Source: Oscillospiraceae bacterium (GTDB taxonomy: Bacteria > Bacillota > Clostridia > Saccharofermentanales > Saccharofermentanaceae). From it: a stretch of DNA of 64,000 nt. Of this stretch, positions 33,225-41,669 are shown piece after piece; position 1 is the stretch's first letter; each line of letters starts with the position of its first letter. The notes beneath the pieces are model-generated. The model searched no databases and was not told the DNA's origin. It worked only from the letters and a program-made list of their open reading frames with translations. The stretch covers positions 177,960-241,959 of the forward strand of contig CACWXL010000005.1 of assembly GCA_902764825.1 (NCBI GenBank), read 5' to 3'. The position numbers and the translations under genes were made by a program.

Positions 33225-34274
33225 TCAGTTTGTCTCAATGGCCCTCTCAGGAGCATATACGGACGCTTTTGTGTCATAGGACATATCCTGTCCCTTATAG
33301 AACGCTTCTACCTTTTTTCCAGTCTTCTTGTTGTAAAGAACACCGTCTTCTGCGTAATAATTCTTATTCTCAGGATCAACAGTAAAGTAATAGAAATATC
33401 TGTAGAAAGAGACACTTCCATCACCATTCCAGATTGCAATATCATCGGGATATATGTATGAATTGTTTTTGGAAATACTAACTTTCTCGACATCCTTACC
33501 GATCTCAACATTGAAGATAATGTTGTCAAAATAAAGTGTTGTTCCCGGTTCAAGGCCCTTGTAGTATCCTCTGTCATCAGGAAGAGACCCCATGAAAGTA
33601 TCCCTGTATTTCTTAAAGGTGTAGTAGTCCTTACTGTCTTCCGGTTTGATCCTGAAATAATCCAGACGGACTATTTTGGTACCGTCACTGCAGTAATCGA
33701 TCTTCAGATCAGTATTCCTCGGATCACCATCCCAGTAATAACAGGCTGCTTCAGCTTGGGAATGATCATTGGTCTTATAATGGATAAGATAATCGCCTAT
33801 CTGGTAATCTGTATTTTCAAATCTGCGGTTTTCCGCAAAACGGCACAAGATCAATACCAGCACAAGCACGATGTTTAAGACCAGACAACCGCCAGATCCC
33901 CATATACCCAAACGTCCTGCCTTTTTGTTCTTATGGCCTTTAGCAACTACAGTGCCTATAACAGAAAGAAGCAGACCCAAAAACAGAGGAACTATACCTA
34001 ACATTAAGAAAAGCCATTTTACCGGGATCTTTGTTTCATAGTAGCTCTCAAAAGCTTTAATGATCCAATAAACAGCGGAAATGAGAATATAGATTCCTGT
34101 GCAGATCAATCCGAGAATACAGGTAATACTGTGCTTATCTTTTTGTTTTACAGGAGTTTCTGCCGGTCCGGCAGATTCTTCATTAATCACATTCTCAGAC
34201 ATGTCAAAACCACAGGAACTGCAATACTTATCATCATCGGCGCATAGTGCACAACACTTCGGACACTTCTTCAT
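33225..34274 (-). CDS. Zinc-ribbon membrane protein of unknown function
   Basis: 349 residues. An N-terminal zinc ribbon (CPKCC and CSSCG, about 4-22) leads to a linker, three to four membrane helices (about 50-160), and an outer or C-terminal globular region (about 165-349) with tyrosine- and aspartate-rich segments (YYWDGDPRNTDLKIDY). Family not recognised. I chose the ATG at 34274 because GGGGG (34284-34288) is 9 nt upstream; a GTG six codons earlier would put the ribosome binding site inside the gene. The leader and first codons nearly duplicate those of the next upstream gene (34309-36177). Lower GC and less biased codons than the pnt operon. Confidence 0.6.
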   Translation of the reverse strand: MKKCPKCCALCADDDKYCSSCGFDMSENVINEESAGPAETPVKQKDKHSITCILGLICTGIYILISAVYWIIKAFESYYETKIPVKWLFLMLGIVPLFLGLLLSVIGTVVAKGHKNKKAGRLGIWGSGGCLVLNIVLVLVLILCRFAENRRFENTDYQIGDYLIHYKTNDHSQAEAACYYWDGDPRNTDLKIDYCSDGTKIVRLDYFRIKPEDSKDYYTFKKYRDTFMGSLPDDRGYYKGLEPGTTLYFDNIIFNVEIGKDVEKVSISKNNSYIYPDDIAIWNGDGSVSFYRYFYYFTVDPENKNYYAEDGVLYNKKTGKKVEAFYKGQDMSYDTKASVYAPERAIETN

Positions 34275-34308
34275 AAGCTTTTTCCCCCTCACTTAAAACA
34301 ATGCCTGA

Positions 34309-36177
34309 TTAATACCAAAGATTATCCTGAACGTTCGTCTTGAAGTTCTCTATAGCCTCTTCTCTGCTTACCTCGCCTGCCGCATACCGTGCAGCAGCAT
34401 CCTCGAAGTAGCCGCTGATCAGGTCATCGTAAGGTGTCAGGGCCTTTGCTGACGCATATTTGTTGCCGGTGATAAAAGCCGGGTATGTGTTCTGATTTCC
34501 ACAAAATTCAAGTGTGCCGTCAGATTTGGCCATAACGACTGCAGAAGCTACCGTATCCTTAGCTGTTGTCGTATTGGGATCGTTATCCCAGTCTACCAGG
34601 CCGTTTGCCCAAAGATACTGAAGGCCGGTATCAGAGCAATCCAGCGTGATCCACTCGAGGAGCTCTGCAACGCCTTCCTTTTTATTAGTGTCCTTGTTTG
34701 CAAAGATCCATGTGCCGCCCCAGAAGAAGCCGACCGGAGGCGCGCAGACTCTCCACTGGCCGTATGTACCTTCACCGATCTTGTTTCCGCCGGAGTTGCC
34801 GATCATGACGTAATTGATGAGCCAGGCAGGTCCGAAGAATGCGAAAACCTTCTGCGGGCCTTCGCCCTTCATGTCTGTATACCAAGGCTCATTCCAGGAT
34901 TCAGAGTCATTAGACCAGCCATTGTCCTTAAGAGTCTTGGCAATATCCAAGTACTTTTCTCTCTTAGGATCAATGGTAAGCTGGCCGTCAACGAGCCATG
35001 GCTTATCTGCAGAGTTCTCAACGGCATTCCAAATGTCCGAAGGGCCGGATACTGCGGCATAGCCCTTTTCTTTGAGCTTTTCTGCGGCTTCGAAAAACTT
35101 ATCCCAGTTGCCTGAACCTGCGCCTGTGATCTTCTCGATCTCTTCGGGATCATCTGTACCGAATACATCTTTCGCGACTTCCGCATTGTAGATCATGACA
35201 CAGCCAGTAGCCTGATAGCCGAGAGCTACGACTTTTCCGTCACAGGTGCCGACGTCTACAGAGTATTGCGCAATATCAGCTTCTTTGATCTTGGCATCCA
35301 CATCGATGCCGAGATCTTTATAAGGTGAAGCAAACTTGGACATGTCGCCCTGTGAATACTTGAGGACGAATCCGGCCTCAGCCGCGTATATATCAGGAGC
35401 TGTCTCACCGCCGGCTGCAAGCGCGTTGTCGAGAGCGTTCTCATAAAGACCGGCATCTGTGGCGATGATCGTACACTCGACCGTATACTTATCAGCAAAT
35501 TCAGGATTCTGCCTGATATACTGTCCGACCATCTTCGGGATCTCGTCTGTGAATGACCAGAGATTGATAGTCTCCGGGCCTGTACCATATATCATAGTGC
35601 GCTTATCTGTTGTTGTTTCTTCTTCTGTCATGATCTGGTTGTCATAATCTGTCGTCTCCGATGTCCAATCCGAAGGCTCTCTATAGACATACGAAGATGA
35701 ACCTGACGAAGACGAACCGGACGAAGACGGACTTAGTATTAAAGCTGCGAGAATTGAACCAATTATTAGAGATTGAACAACGATTATTGTGACTGCCGTC
35801 GCACCAATTCCACCCATAACAGATGACATAATGAGTCCCGCTGATGCAATCCCATGACCTCTCAGATTTTCTTTTTTAGAATTCTTAAGGCCCTTGATCG
35901 AGAAGATAAATCCCAAAAGACAACAGATAAATGCTGCAATAATGGAAATGGCACTCATTAAGTAAAATAGTCTCTCGGTATCGGAATCAGAACACACCAT
36001 TACACAAAAATATGAGAACAAAGCCGTTGGAACACTTGTTAATGCAACTAGAGAACTAATAAATCCTGCAATACCGGCCTTGCTAAATGGTCTGTTTTCC
36101 GGGAAAACATTTCCACAGTTAGAACAGACTTCAGCCTCATTTTCTACGGTTGCACAACACTTCGGACACTTCTTCAT
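34309..36177 (-). CDS. Zinc ribbon-4TM-extracellular solute-binding protein fusion
   Basis: 622 residues. Zinc ribbon CPKCC/CSNCG (about 3-20); four membrane helices (about 35-60, 72-98, 112-135, 140-160) resembling DUF4190-type small membrane proteins; a Ser/Gly linker; then from about 200 a family-1 extracellular solute-binding domain (INLWSFTDEIPKMVGQYI, APDIYAAEAGFVLKYSQGD, ATGCVMIYNAEVAKDVFG, VFAFFGPAWLINY, VSREEAIENFK). Such proteins normally carry a lipobox and work with sugar ABC permeases; here the binding domain is tethered by four helices and no permease or ATPase is adjacent. It is probably a sensor or a scavenging receptor. The ATG at 36177 has GGGGG 8 nt upstream; the one at 36183 is too close to it. 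Confidence 0.78.
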   Translation of the reverse strand: MKKCPKCCATVENEAEVCSNCGNVFPENRPFSKAGIAGFISSLVALTSVPTALFSYFCVMVCSDSDTERLFYLMSAISIIAAFICCLLGFIFSIKGLKNSKKENLRGHGIASAGLIMSSVMGGIGATAVTIIVVQSLIIGSILAALILSPSSSGSSSSGSSSYVYREPSDWTSETTDYDNQIMTEEETTTDKRTMIYGTGPETINLWSFTDEIPKMVGQYIRQNPEFADKYTVECTIIATDAGLYENALDNALAAGGETAPDIYAAEAGFVLKYSQGDMSKFASPYKDLGIDVDAKIKEADIAQYSVDVGTCDGKVVALGYQATGCVMIYNAEVAKDVFGTDDPEEIEKITGAGSGNWDKFFEAAEKLKEKGYAAVSGPSDIWNAVENSADKPWLVDGQLTIDPKREKYLDIAKTLKDNGWSNDSESWNEPWYTDMKGEGPQKVFAFFGPAWLINYVMIGNSGGNKIGEGTYGQWRVCAPPVGFFWGGTWIFANKDTNKKEGVAELLEWITLDCSDTGLQYLWANGLVDWDNDPNTTTAKDTVASAVVMAKSDGTLEFCGNQNTYPAFITGNKYASAKALTPYDDLISGYFEDAAARYAAGEVSREEAIENFKTNVQDNLWY

Positions 36178-36306
36178 AAGCATTTCCCCCTCACTTATGA
36201 AAAGCCAAAAGACTTGAACCTTACTTCAGTATGTAGACATATTATATCATGGAAAAATCAATAGATTTTGAGCAACTGTCAATTCATATGTTTAAAGGGC
36301 AATAAT

Positions 36307-36328
36307 AGAAAGCTTTAATCAGCTTTCT
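36307..36328 (-). terminator. possible hairpin at the PAP2 stop codon
   Basis: AGAAAGCT (36307-36314) and AGCTTTCT (36321-36328) form an 8-bp inverted repeat that includes the stop codon of the minus-strand gene. Only a weak T-rich tail follows. Confidence 0.35.
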
Positions 36329-36996
36329 TCCTTTTTCACCGGCTTGATAACCAGGCAGATAATGATGAAAACAGGGATAAACATTACGATCGCGGAGATT
36401 ACGTCGATGATCGAATGCTGCTTGATGAACATCGTGGAAAGCACGATGAGGAATACAAGAATATCGCTTGCGATAAGAAGACCTTTTTTCTCTTTGAATG
36501 CAAGATGCATGCCTGCCGCTACAACGAGCGCATCGTATACATGAAGGCTCGGAAGGACATCAGTAGGCGTGTCGATCGAATGCAGATAATAGATCATGTC
36601 GAGGAAGATGTTCTGACGGTCGGGAATGGCCGCTCTGAGCTCTAACATGTTGGGATATACCAGAGAGATTATTATGAACAACGTCATGCCCGTCATGAGC
36701 ATGTATGAAGTCTTGCGGGAGATCTTGCGGCTCCTTATTGCGATGGCGATCATGCCGGCGCAAAGGTAAGGAAGCCAGAGTGCATAAGGGATGATGAAGA
36801 CTTCGATAACGGGGATCATGTCATCGATAGCCGTGTGGATGATGTGGAAATTACCGCCGTGATCAAGGCCTTCTACCCAGAAGAATGTGGGCATGTAGAC
36901 GACCATGTAGATAGCCATCGGGAGCAAAGTCACGACGACATAAAGGATCTTCTTTAAAAGGCTCTTATTCTCCTGAGTTTCCAAAACCAATTCCAT
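36319..36996 (-). CDS. PAP2-superfamily membrane phosphatase
   Basis: 225 residues with six membrane helices. The lipid-phosphatase motifs are partly visible: LPSLHVYDALVVAAGMHLA (PSxH, motif II) and KQHSIIDVISAIVM (the H...D of motif III); motif I (KxxxxxxRP) is not obvious. PAP2 enzymes remove phosphate from undecaprenyl pyrophosphate, phosphatidate and similar lipids; weak motif I leaves the substrate open, and inositolphosphorylceramide-synthase-like relatives are possible. I chose the ATG at 36996 because a reading from 37032 would start inside a perfect hairpin and promoter region (37007-37038). No clear ribosome binding site precedes 36996. Confidence 0.72.
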   Translation of the reverse strand: MELVLETQENKSLLKKILYVVVTLLPMAIYMVVYMPTFFWVEGLDHGGNFHIIHTAIDDMIPVIEVFIIPYALWLPYLCAGMIAIAIRSRKISRKTSYMLMTGMTLFIIISLVYPNMLELRAAIPDRQNIFLDMIYYLHSIDTPTDVLPSLHVYDALVVAAGMHLAFKEKKGLLIASDILVFLIVLSTMFIKQHSIIDVISAIVMFIPVFIIICLVIKPVKKEES

Positions 36997-37006
36997 CCAA
37001 AAAGTT

Positions 37007-37038
37007 ATGCGGAGTGCAAAAACACTCCGCATATTATA
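37007..37038 (-). promoter_or_regulatory. TATAAT abutting a 10-bp perfect inverted repeat
   Basis: On the minus strand TATAAT (37033-37038) is followed directly by ATGCGGAGTG, a 6-nt loop and CACTCCGCAT (37007-37032), then AACTTTTTGG and the PAP2 ATG. It may be an operator, a 5' mRNA hairpin, or the terminator of the serpin gene upstream. Confidence 0.5.
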
Positions 37039-37116
37039 ACCCGTGGAGGGATGGAAATTGATTGATTTTTACTACATTTTTTATGGCCTGATACCCTTAA
37101 CCGCTATGCACTTGCA

Positions 37117-38415
37117 TTAAACTTCATTCACGGTTCCGATGAAGACCGGGGACATTGTTTTGGTATCGACGATGGCATAAAGGTAAGGCCTGTCGCAATT
37201 AACATAACGCTCTTTGGAAACGTCTTCTACGCTTTGACCCTTTGTCATCATTACCACTGTTGCGGCGGAAGCTCTTGTACCATTGGCATCGACTTCGATA
37301 TTCGTCTGGTGAAGGACCACAGATACGTACATATCGCCGGGTTTGCCAGCAATGCCTGAGAAATCAGCCTTTCCGGGCTCGAAAATATCACCCGCACCAA
37401 GATTTTTGACGGTGTCATTCATCAGGAACCTGAAATCAGATTTGAATTCAGGCATTTTGGAATACACCGTGTATTCAGCGGTCCTGCTGCTGATGAAGTC
37501 TTCGTAGTCTTTGGAAGTGAAGCTTTTCGCGAACTCATTAGCGCTGACAGAGGCATCTTTAGGAAGGATCGCGAGGAATGCATATTCTCCGCCCTTATAG
37601 TTCTTGGTAAATCCCGTAGCCTTGTCTGTCTCGAAGTATATGTAAGAGGTGTCGTTCAAGAATGTTGCCTTTTGGACTTTTCCGTTCGCAGCGGTAAAGT
37701 CGCCATCTTTAACGTTGTCCTTCTCATAAGGCTCTTCCCACTTGCCGTCAAAGGTGATCGCATTTACGAGCACCATTACAGTGTCGCGGTCGAGATCTTC
37801 GATCATATTCTTGATCTTCTTGTCGGTGTGGTCGTAGATCCAGCCATTGATCTCATCGCAGGTCTTATCGTTAAAATCCGTTACCGTGTATTCGGCGAGG
37901 AACGTCTCCCTGATGTAGTCAACATATTCCGTATTTACCATGTCGCCGAGCAGGAGGCTGTTGTTCCAGACCGCATTCGCGCAAGAGAAGTCGACGTCCT
38001 TTGAATTATTGATCTTATCCATCAGTGAAGCGGCATATGCCTGCTGTGAAAGAGGTCCCTGCCCCACTGCGAAAAGGTCCGTAAGCTGCCTTAACGAATC
38101 TTCCTTGGCGCCTGCTGCAACCATGTCGAGCGCCATCATGATCGATGCGGGCGAGATCATTACGTTGCCTTCGCCGCCGTAATCCCTTACAGTCTGGCTT
38201 AAAAGGTCGAAGCAATATCTTCTGTATTCTGCATCCATCAGATCCTTGTCGTATTCTGTCTTTTTGACTTCATCGAAATTGATCGCAGCCTTGACCGACG
38301 GATCGTTCTTCAGGGGCTTTGACGAAGGCGTTCTTCCGGCACATCCTCCGAGTAACAGGGATGCAGCCATGACGCCCGTCAGAATCTTAATGTCTTTCTT
38401 TGTGCAGATGTTCAT
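37117..38415 (-). CDS. Lipoprotein serpin (second of tandem pair)
   Basis: 432 residues. Lipoprotein signal: basic KKDIK, hydrophobic TGVMAASLLLGGC with the lipobox cysteine near 28. Mature part is a complete serpin: NVMISPASIMMALDMVAAGA (helix B), NAVWNNS, VLVNAITFDGKWEEPY (breach/shutter region), the hinge NGTRASAAT with small residues suited to strand insertion, and NCDRPYLYAIVDTKT near the C-terminus. It should be an inhibitory serpin on the outer membrane face. The loop after the hinge, VVMMTKGQSVEDVSKE, differs from its neighbour, so target proteases probably differ. The ATG at 38415 has GGAGG 8 nt upstream; a TTG five codons earlier is rejected. The gene lies 30 nt behind the other serpin. 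Confidence 0.88.
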   Translation of the reverse strand: MNICTKKDIKILTGVMAASLLLGGCAGRTPSSKPLKNDPSVKAAINFDEVKKTEYDKDLMDAEYRRYCFDLLSQTVRDYGGEGNVMISPASIMMALDMVAAGAKEDSLRQLTDLFAVGQGPLSQQAYAASLMDKINNSKDVDFSCANAVWNNSLLLGDMVNTEYVDYIRETFLAEYTVTDFNDKTCDEINGWIYDHTDKKIKNMIEDLDRDTVMVLVNAITFDGKWEEPYEKDNVKDGDFTAANGKVQKATFLNDTSYIYFETDKATGFTKNYKGGEYAFLAILPKDASVSANEFAKSFTSKDYEDFISSRTAEYTVYSKMPEFKSDFRFLMNDTVKNLGAGDIFEPGKADFSGIAGKPGDMYVSVVLHQTNIEVDANGTRASAATVVMMTKGQSVEDVSKERYVNCDRPYLYAIVDTKTMSPVFIGTVNEV

Positions 38416-38445
38416 TTTCGTGTCCTCCAATAACTATTATTCCCA

Positions 38446-39735
38446 TTAGATCTCATTTACTGTTCCGATAAATACCGGAGCCATTGTATTTGTATCAACG
38501 ATTGCATAGACGAACGGTCTGTCGCACTCTACAAATCTGAATTCCTGTTCTTCAGGCATGGCTGCTCCGACCTGATTTGATACGGCCGTTGCCGCCGCAG
38601 CCTTTGTTCCCGCGCGGGTAACTTCGATATGTGTCTTGTGTATGATCTCGGAAACGTAGATGTCGCCCTGGTTTCCGACAATACCTGAGAGGTCAGCCGA
38701 CTGCGGATAGAAGATGCTCTTGCAGCCCATGTTCTCGATAGTGTTATTAAGCGTCACGTCATAATCGTACTTGAATTCGGGCATCATCGTCTGAACCTTG
38801 TAATCGTTTGTAGCACTCTTAATGAATTTCTCATAATCTTCTGCCGTGAAGTTCTTTGCAAATTCGTTGGCGCTGATCTTGTCGTCCGTAGGAAGAATGG
38901 CGAGGAATGCGTAGTCTCCGCCCGCGTAATTTTTCAGGAAACCCGTTGCCTTCTCAGTCTCGAAATAAGTGGATTCATTGCAGTAGAGGAAGCTTACAGT
39001 CTGCGTGCCGCCCACACCCTTGAACTCGCCGTCATTGACCTGTGTCTCGTTATAAGCCTTCTGCCACTTGCCCTCAAAAGCAATCGCGTTAACGAGGACC
39101 ATGACGGTCGCATCGTCAAGTTTATTAATGATCTCGTCGATCATGTGGTTTGTCTTCTTATCTACCCAGTCGTTTATCTCTTTTACTGTCTTCTTGTCGA
39201 AATCACTTAATCTGTATTCCGCATCAAAAGTCTTCTGAATATATTCGATGTATTCGGAATTGACATGATCTCCCAAGAGGCCCTTGTTGCTCCATACGGC
39301 GTTTGCGCATGAGAATTCAACATTTTTCGAGCTGTTGATCGTATCCATGAGTGCAGCTGCATATGCCTGCTGTGTAAGAGGTCCCTGTCCTGCAGCGAAA
39401 AGGTCCGTCAGCTGCTTTAATGATTCATTCTTGGAACCTGCAGCGACCATGTCGAGCGCGATCATTACCGATGAGGGAGAGATCATCAGATTGCTGTCGC
39501 TGCCGTCATCTTTGACCGTCTGGCTGAACAGATCGAAGCAGTAATTCCTGTACAGCTTATCCATTGTTTCCTTGTCATATTCGGTCTCAGGAACCTTCGA
39601 AAGGTTGATCTCTGTCTTGACCTTCGGATCATTCTTGATCCCGGGCTTAGTATTTGCGGCGCATCCGCCCAAAAGCAGCGACACAGCCATTATCCCCGTA
39701 ATGACCTTAATGTCTTTTTTAGAGCAAATTTCCAT
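38446..39735 (-). CDS. Lipoprotein serpin (first of tandem pair)
   Basis: 429 residues with the same lipoprotein signal (TGIMAVSLLLGGC) and serpin body as the gene downstream; most blocks align without gaps. Hinge AGTKAAAAT is of the inhibitory type (all small residues from P12 to P9). The reactive loop that follows is VSNQVGAAMPEEQEF. AGGAGG lies 6 nt before the ATG. In gut bacteria serpins (for example in Bifidobacterium) inhibit host neutrophil and pancreatic elastases; that role here is inference. Divergent from the TlpA-like gene. Confidence 0.88.
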   Translation of the reverse strand: MEICSKKDIKVITGIMAVSLLLGGCAANTKPGIKNDPKVKTEINLSKVPETEYDKETMDKLYRNYCFDLFSQTVKDDGSDSNLMISPSSVMIALDMVAAGSKNESLKQLTDLFAAGQGPLTQQAYAAALMDTINSSKNVEFSCANAVWSNKGLLGDHVNSEYIEYIQKTFDAEYRLSDFDKKTVKEINDWVDKKTNHMIDEIINKLDDATVMVLVNAIAFEGKWQKAYNETQVNDGEFKGVGGTQTVSFLYCNESTYFETEKATGFLKNYAGGDYAFLAILPTDDKISANEFAKNFTAEDYEKFIKSATNDYKVQTMMPEFKYDYDVTLNNTIENMGCKSIFYPQSADLSGIVGNQGDIYVSEIIHKTHIEVTRAGTKAAAATAVSNQVGAAMPEEQEFRFVECDRPFVYAIVDTNTMAPVFIGTVNEI

Positions 39736-39843
39736 TGTATGTGCCTCCTATTATCCTTTTAATTTGCTTTATGCCTTATAAACAGATCCGCTGCCTCAAT
39801 TGTTGCACTCACTTATTTATCACTCAATATGCGGTTTTGCTGA

Positions 39844-39852
39844 TGCTATAAT
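39844..39852 (+). promoter_or_regulatory. extended -10 promoter for the TlpA/CD1871A/4Fe-4S genes
   Basis: TGCTATAAT, 31 nt before the ATG at 39884, with CGGAG as ribosome binding site 7 nt before the start. Confidence 0.6.
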
Positions 39853-39883
39853 AACCGTACTAATTACAAATCGGAGTCTATAC

Positions 39884-40462
39884 ATGAAAAAGCTTTTATC
39901 ACTCATCCTTTGCGGGACAATGGTGCTCTCATTTGCATCATGCGGTTCGTCAAAGTCTGAAGAGACATTAAATACCACTAGCGAGACTACAACTACAGCG
40001 AGCAAATCCACTGAGGCTGTTGTCACAGGAGAAGATTTCGATCCTGATTTCACATTCAGGACAACTGACAGATTGGGCAACGAATGGACCGAGGCGGCCT
40101 TTGCTTCCAATAAGCTCACCATGATAAATTTCTGGGAGCCCTGGTGCGGTCCCTGCGTCAAAGAGATGCCTGATCTCGAGCTCCTCTACGAAGCCTATAA
40201 GGACAAAGGCTTTCAGATAATCGGCGTGTATTCCGAAACCCACATGGAGAGCGAAGTCGCCGGCATCTTAAAGAACAAAAATATATCCTATCCGATCCTC
40301 AACTACACCGACGAGTTCGCCAGGTTCAATACAGGCTATGTCCCCACGACAGTATTTGTTGACGGAAATGGTCATATAATAAAGATGGATGACGGCACTG
40401 AAAGCATCGTCGGCTCCAACACTTACGAAGGCTGGGAAACCATCATCAAACAGTATCTCTGA
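39884..40462 (+). CDS. TlpA-like thioredoxin-fold lipoprotein
   Basis: 192 residues. Lipoprotein signal MKKLLSLILCGTMVLSFASC, cysteine near 20, then a Ser/Thr-rich spacer. The thioredoxin domain has FWEPWCGPCVKEMPDLELLY (WCGPC active site) and the cis-proline in TGYVPTTVFVDGNGHI. TlpA/ResA-like proteins reduce or oxidise thiols outside the cell. It leads a three-gene unit with a CD1871A-type peptide and a 4Fe-4S membrane protein, which is a repeated arrangement in Clostridia, so electrons probably pass from the iron-sulphur protein across the membrane to this lipoprotein. I chose the ATG at 39884, which gives a clean lipobox signal. Confidence 0.88.
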   Translation: MKKLLSLILCGTMVLSFASCGSSKSEETLNTTSETTTTASKSTEAVVTGEDFDPDFTFRTTDRLGNEWTEAAFASNKLTMINFWEPWCGPCVKEMPDLELLYEAYKDKGFQIIGVYSETHMESEVAGILKNKNISYPILNYTDEFARFNTGYVPTTVFVDGNGHIIKMDDGTESIVGSNTYEGWETIIKQYL

Positions 40463-40482
40463 TCTGTAAATCATCTAACCCT

Positions 40483-40620
40483 ATGCGCAAACGCATCATC
40501 ACAGTTTCATTGATCGCAGCAGGCGTGATCCTCATCGTTGTGGGGATCGCCCTTAAGCAGCCTGAATCTGTTTTCGCGAAAGCCGCAAAGATATGCATGG
40601 AGTGTGTCGGAATTGGCTAA
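40483..40620 (+). CDS. CD1871A-family CXXC small membrane peptide
   Basis: A 45-residue ORF. Basic start MRKRII, one membrane helix (about 6-24), and the C-terminal ICMECVGIG that defines the CD1871A family of CXXC mini-proteins. It lies 20 nt after the TlpA-like gene and its last 8 nt overlap the 4Fe-4S gene. Members are nearly always found between such genes; the CXXC probably relays thiol electrons at the membrane, by inference. No ribosome binding site of note precedes the ATG, so coupling to the preceding gene is likely. Confidence 0.8.
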   Translation: MRKRIITVSLIAAGVILIVVGIALKQPESVFAKAAKICMECVGIG

Positions 40621-41485
40621 GAAATGGGTCAGACATTCAATCCAGGCAGTTGCCACACTGCTTCAGAACGCAAACTTCAAAGGGTTCTTCGAAGGCAGGA
40701 TCTATCAGGGCCCCGCAAAGTCCGTCTGTGTTCCGGGTCTCAACTGCTATTCCTGTCCCGGTGCCATCGGCGCCTGCCCGGTCGGCTCTCTTCAGACCTA
40801 CTTAAGCGGCCTTAAGTTCAAGGTGCCCTACTATGTGGTTGGCATACTTATATTTGTCGGCGCGATTCTCGGCCGCGCGGTATGCGGATTCTTATGCCCC
40901 TTCGGCTTTTTGCAGGATCTTCTCTACAAGATCCCGTTCTTCAAGAAAAACGAGTTCAAGCTCGACAGATATCTGCGCTATTTCAAATACGTGGTGCTGG
41001 GGCTCTTTGTGCTGCTCCTGCCCTTCTGCTTCAAGCTCACACCTTTCTTCTGCAAGTACATCTGCCCGTCAGGCACAGTTGCCGGTATCTGGCTTGCAGC
41101 AGCTGATAAACAGGTTGCAGGGCAGCTCGGACCGTTGTTCTCACTAAAGCTCGTAATTCTCGGCCTGATCCTTGTCGCAAGCCTCATCATATACAGGCCC
41201 TTCTGCAAGTACATCTGCCCTTTGGGTGCGATCTACGGGTTCTTTAACAGGATCGCCCTCTACCGCATGCATCTCGACACTTCAAAGTGCGTCGGCTGCA
41301 ACGCCTGCGCCAAGGCATGCAAGATGAACATCAATCCTTCAGTCAACCCCAACAGCTGCGAGTGCATCCGCTGCGGCGACTGCGTCAATACCTGCCCGCA
41401 TAACGCGTTGAAGATGGGGGTTGTGTTGAAGGAATCCCAAAAGGTTACAGAACCAAATGCTTCCAAAAAGGCTATAAAATCATAA
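40613..41485 (+). CDS. NapH/NosR-like 4Fe-4S membrane protein
   Basis: About 290 residues. Conserved N-terminal ALLQNANFKGFFEGRIYQGP-like lead (VATLLQNANFKGFFEG), CVPGLNCYSCPGAIGACPVG, four to five helices, paired CGFLCPFGFLQDLLYKIP and CKYICPSGT / CKYICPLGAIYGFFNR motifs, and a C-terminal 2[4Fe-4S] ferredoxin (CVGCNACAKACKMNINP, CIRCGDCVNTCPHNAL). Such proteins move electrons from a cytoplasmic donor to the outer face. I chose the TTG at 40613 with GGAG 10 nt upstream; a GTG at 40604 is possible. It ends the redox trio, and overlaps the CD1871A-type peptide. Confidence 0.88.
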   Translation: MAKKWVRHSIQAVATLLQNANFKGFFEGRIYQGPAKSVCVPGLNCYSCPGAIGACPVGSLQTYLSGLKFKVPYYVVGILIFVGAILGRAVCGFLCPFGFLQDLLYKIPFFKKNEFKLDRYLRYFKYVVLGLFVLLLPFCFKLTPFFCKYICPSGTVAGIWLAAADKQVAGQLGPLFSLKLVILGLILVASLIIYRPFCKYICPLGAIYGFFNRIALYRMHLDTSKCVGCNACAKACKMNINPSVNPNSCECIRCGDCVNTCPHNALKMGVVLKESQKVTEPNASKKAIKS

Positions 41486-41620
41486 GTCGTTTTTTAGCTT
41501 CGATTTTGCGGACATTTTGCTATCAAAAAAACTGACTTTATTTTTCGCTGCATCAGGCAAGTGACTCCAAACGTGACTAGATCTCTCAAAAAAGTCACTT
41601 TTTCAGTCACAACACAAAAA

Positions 41621-41644
41621 AGGCTGCCCGTCGCCGGACAGCCT
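41621..41644 (-). terminator. intrinsic terminator of the SPFH operon
   Basis: AGGCTGCCCG (41621-41630) pairs with CGGACAGCCT (41635-41644) with one mismatch; on the minus strand TTTTTTG follows. It lies 25 nt beyond the stop of the SPFH gene and could also act on the convergent 4Fe-4S gene. Confidence 0.65.
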
Positions 41645-41669
41645 CTTAAAAACAAATTCGATTAACAGA

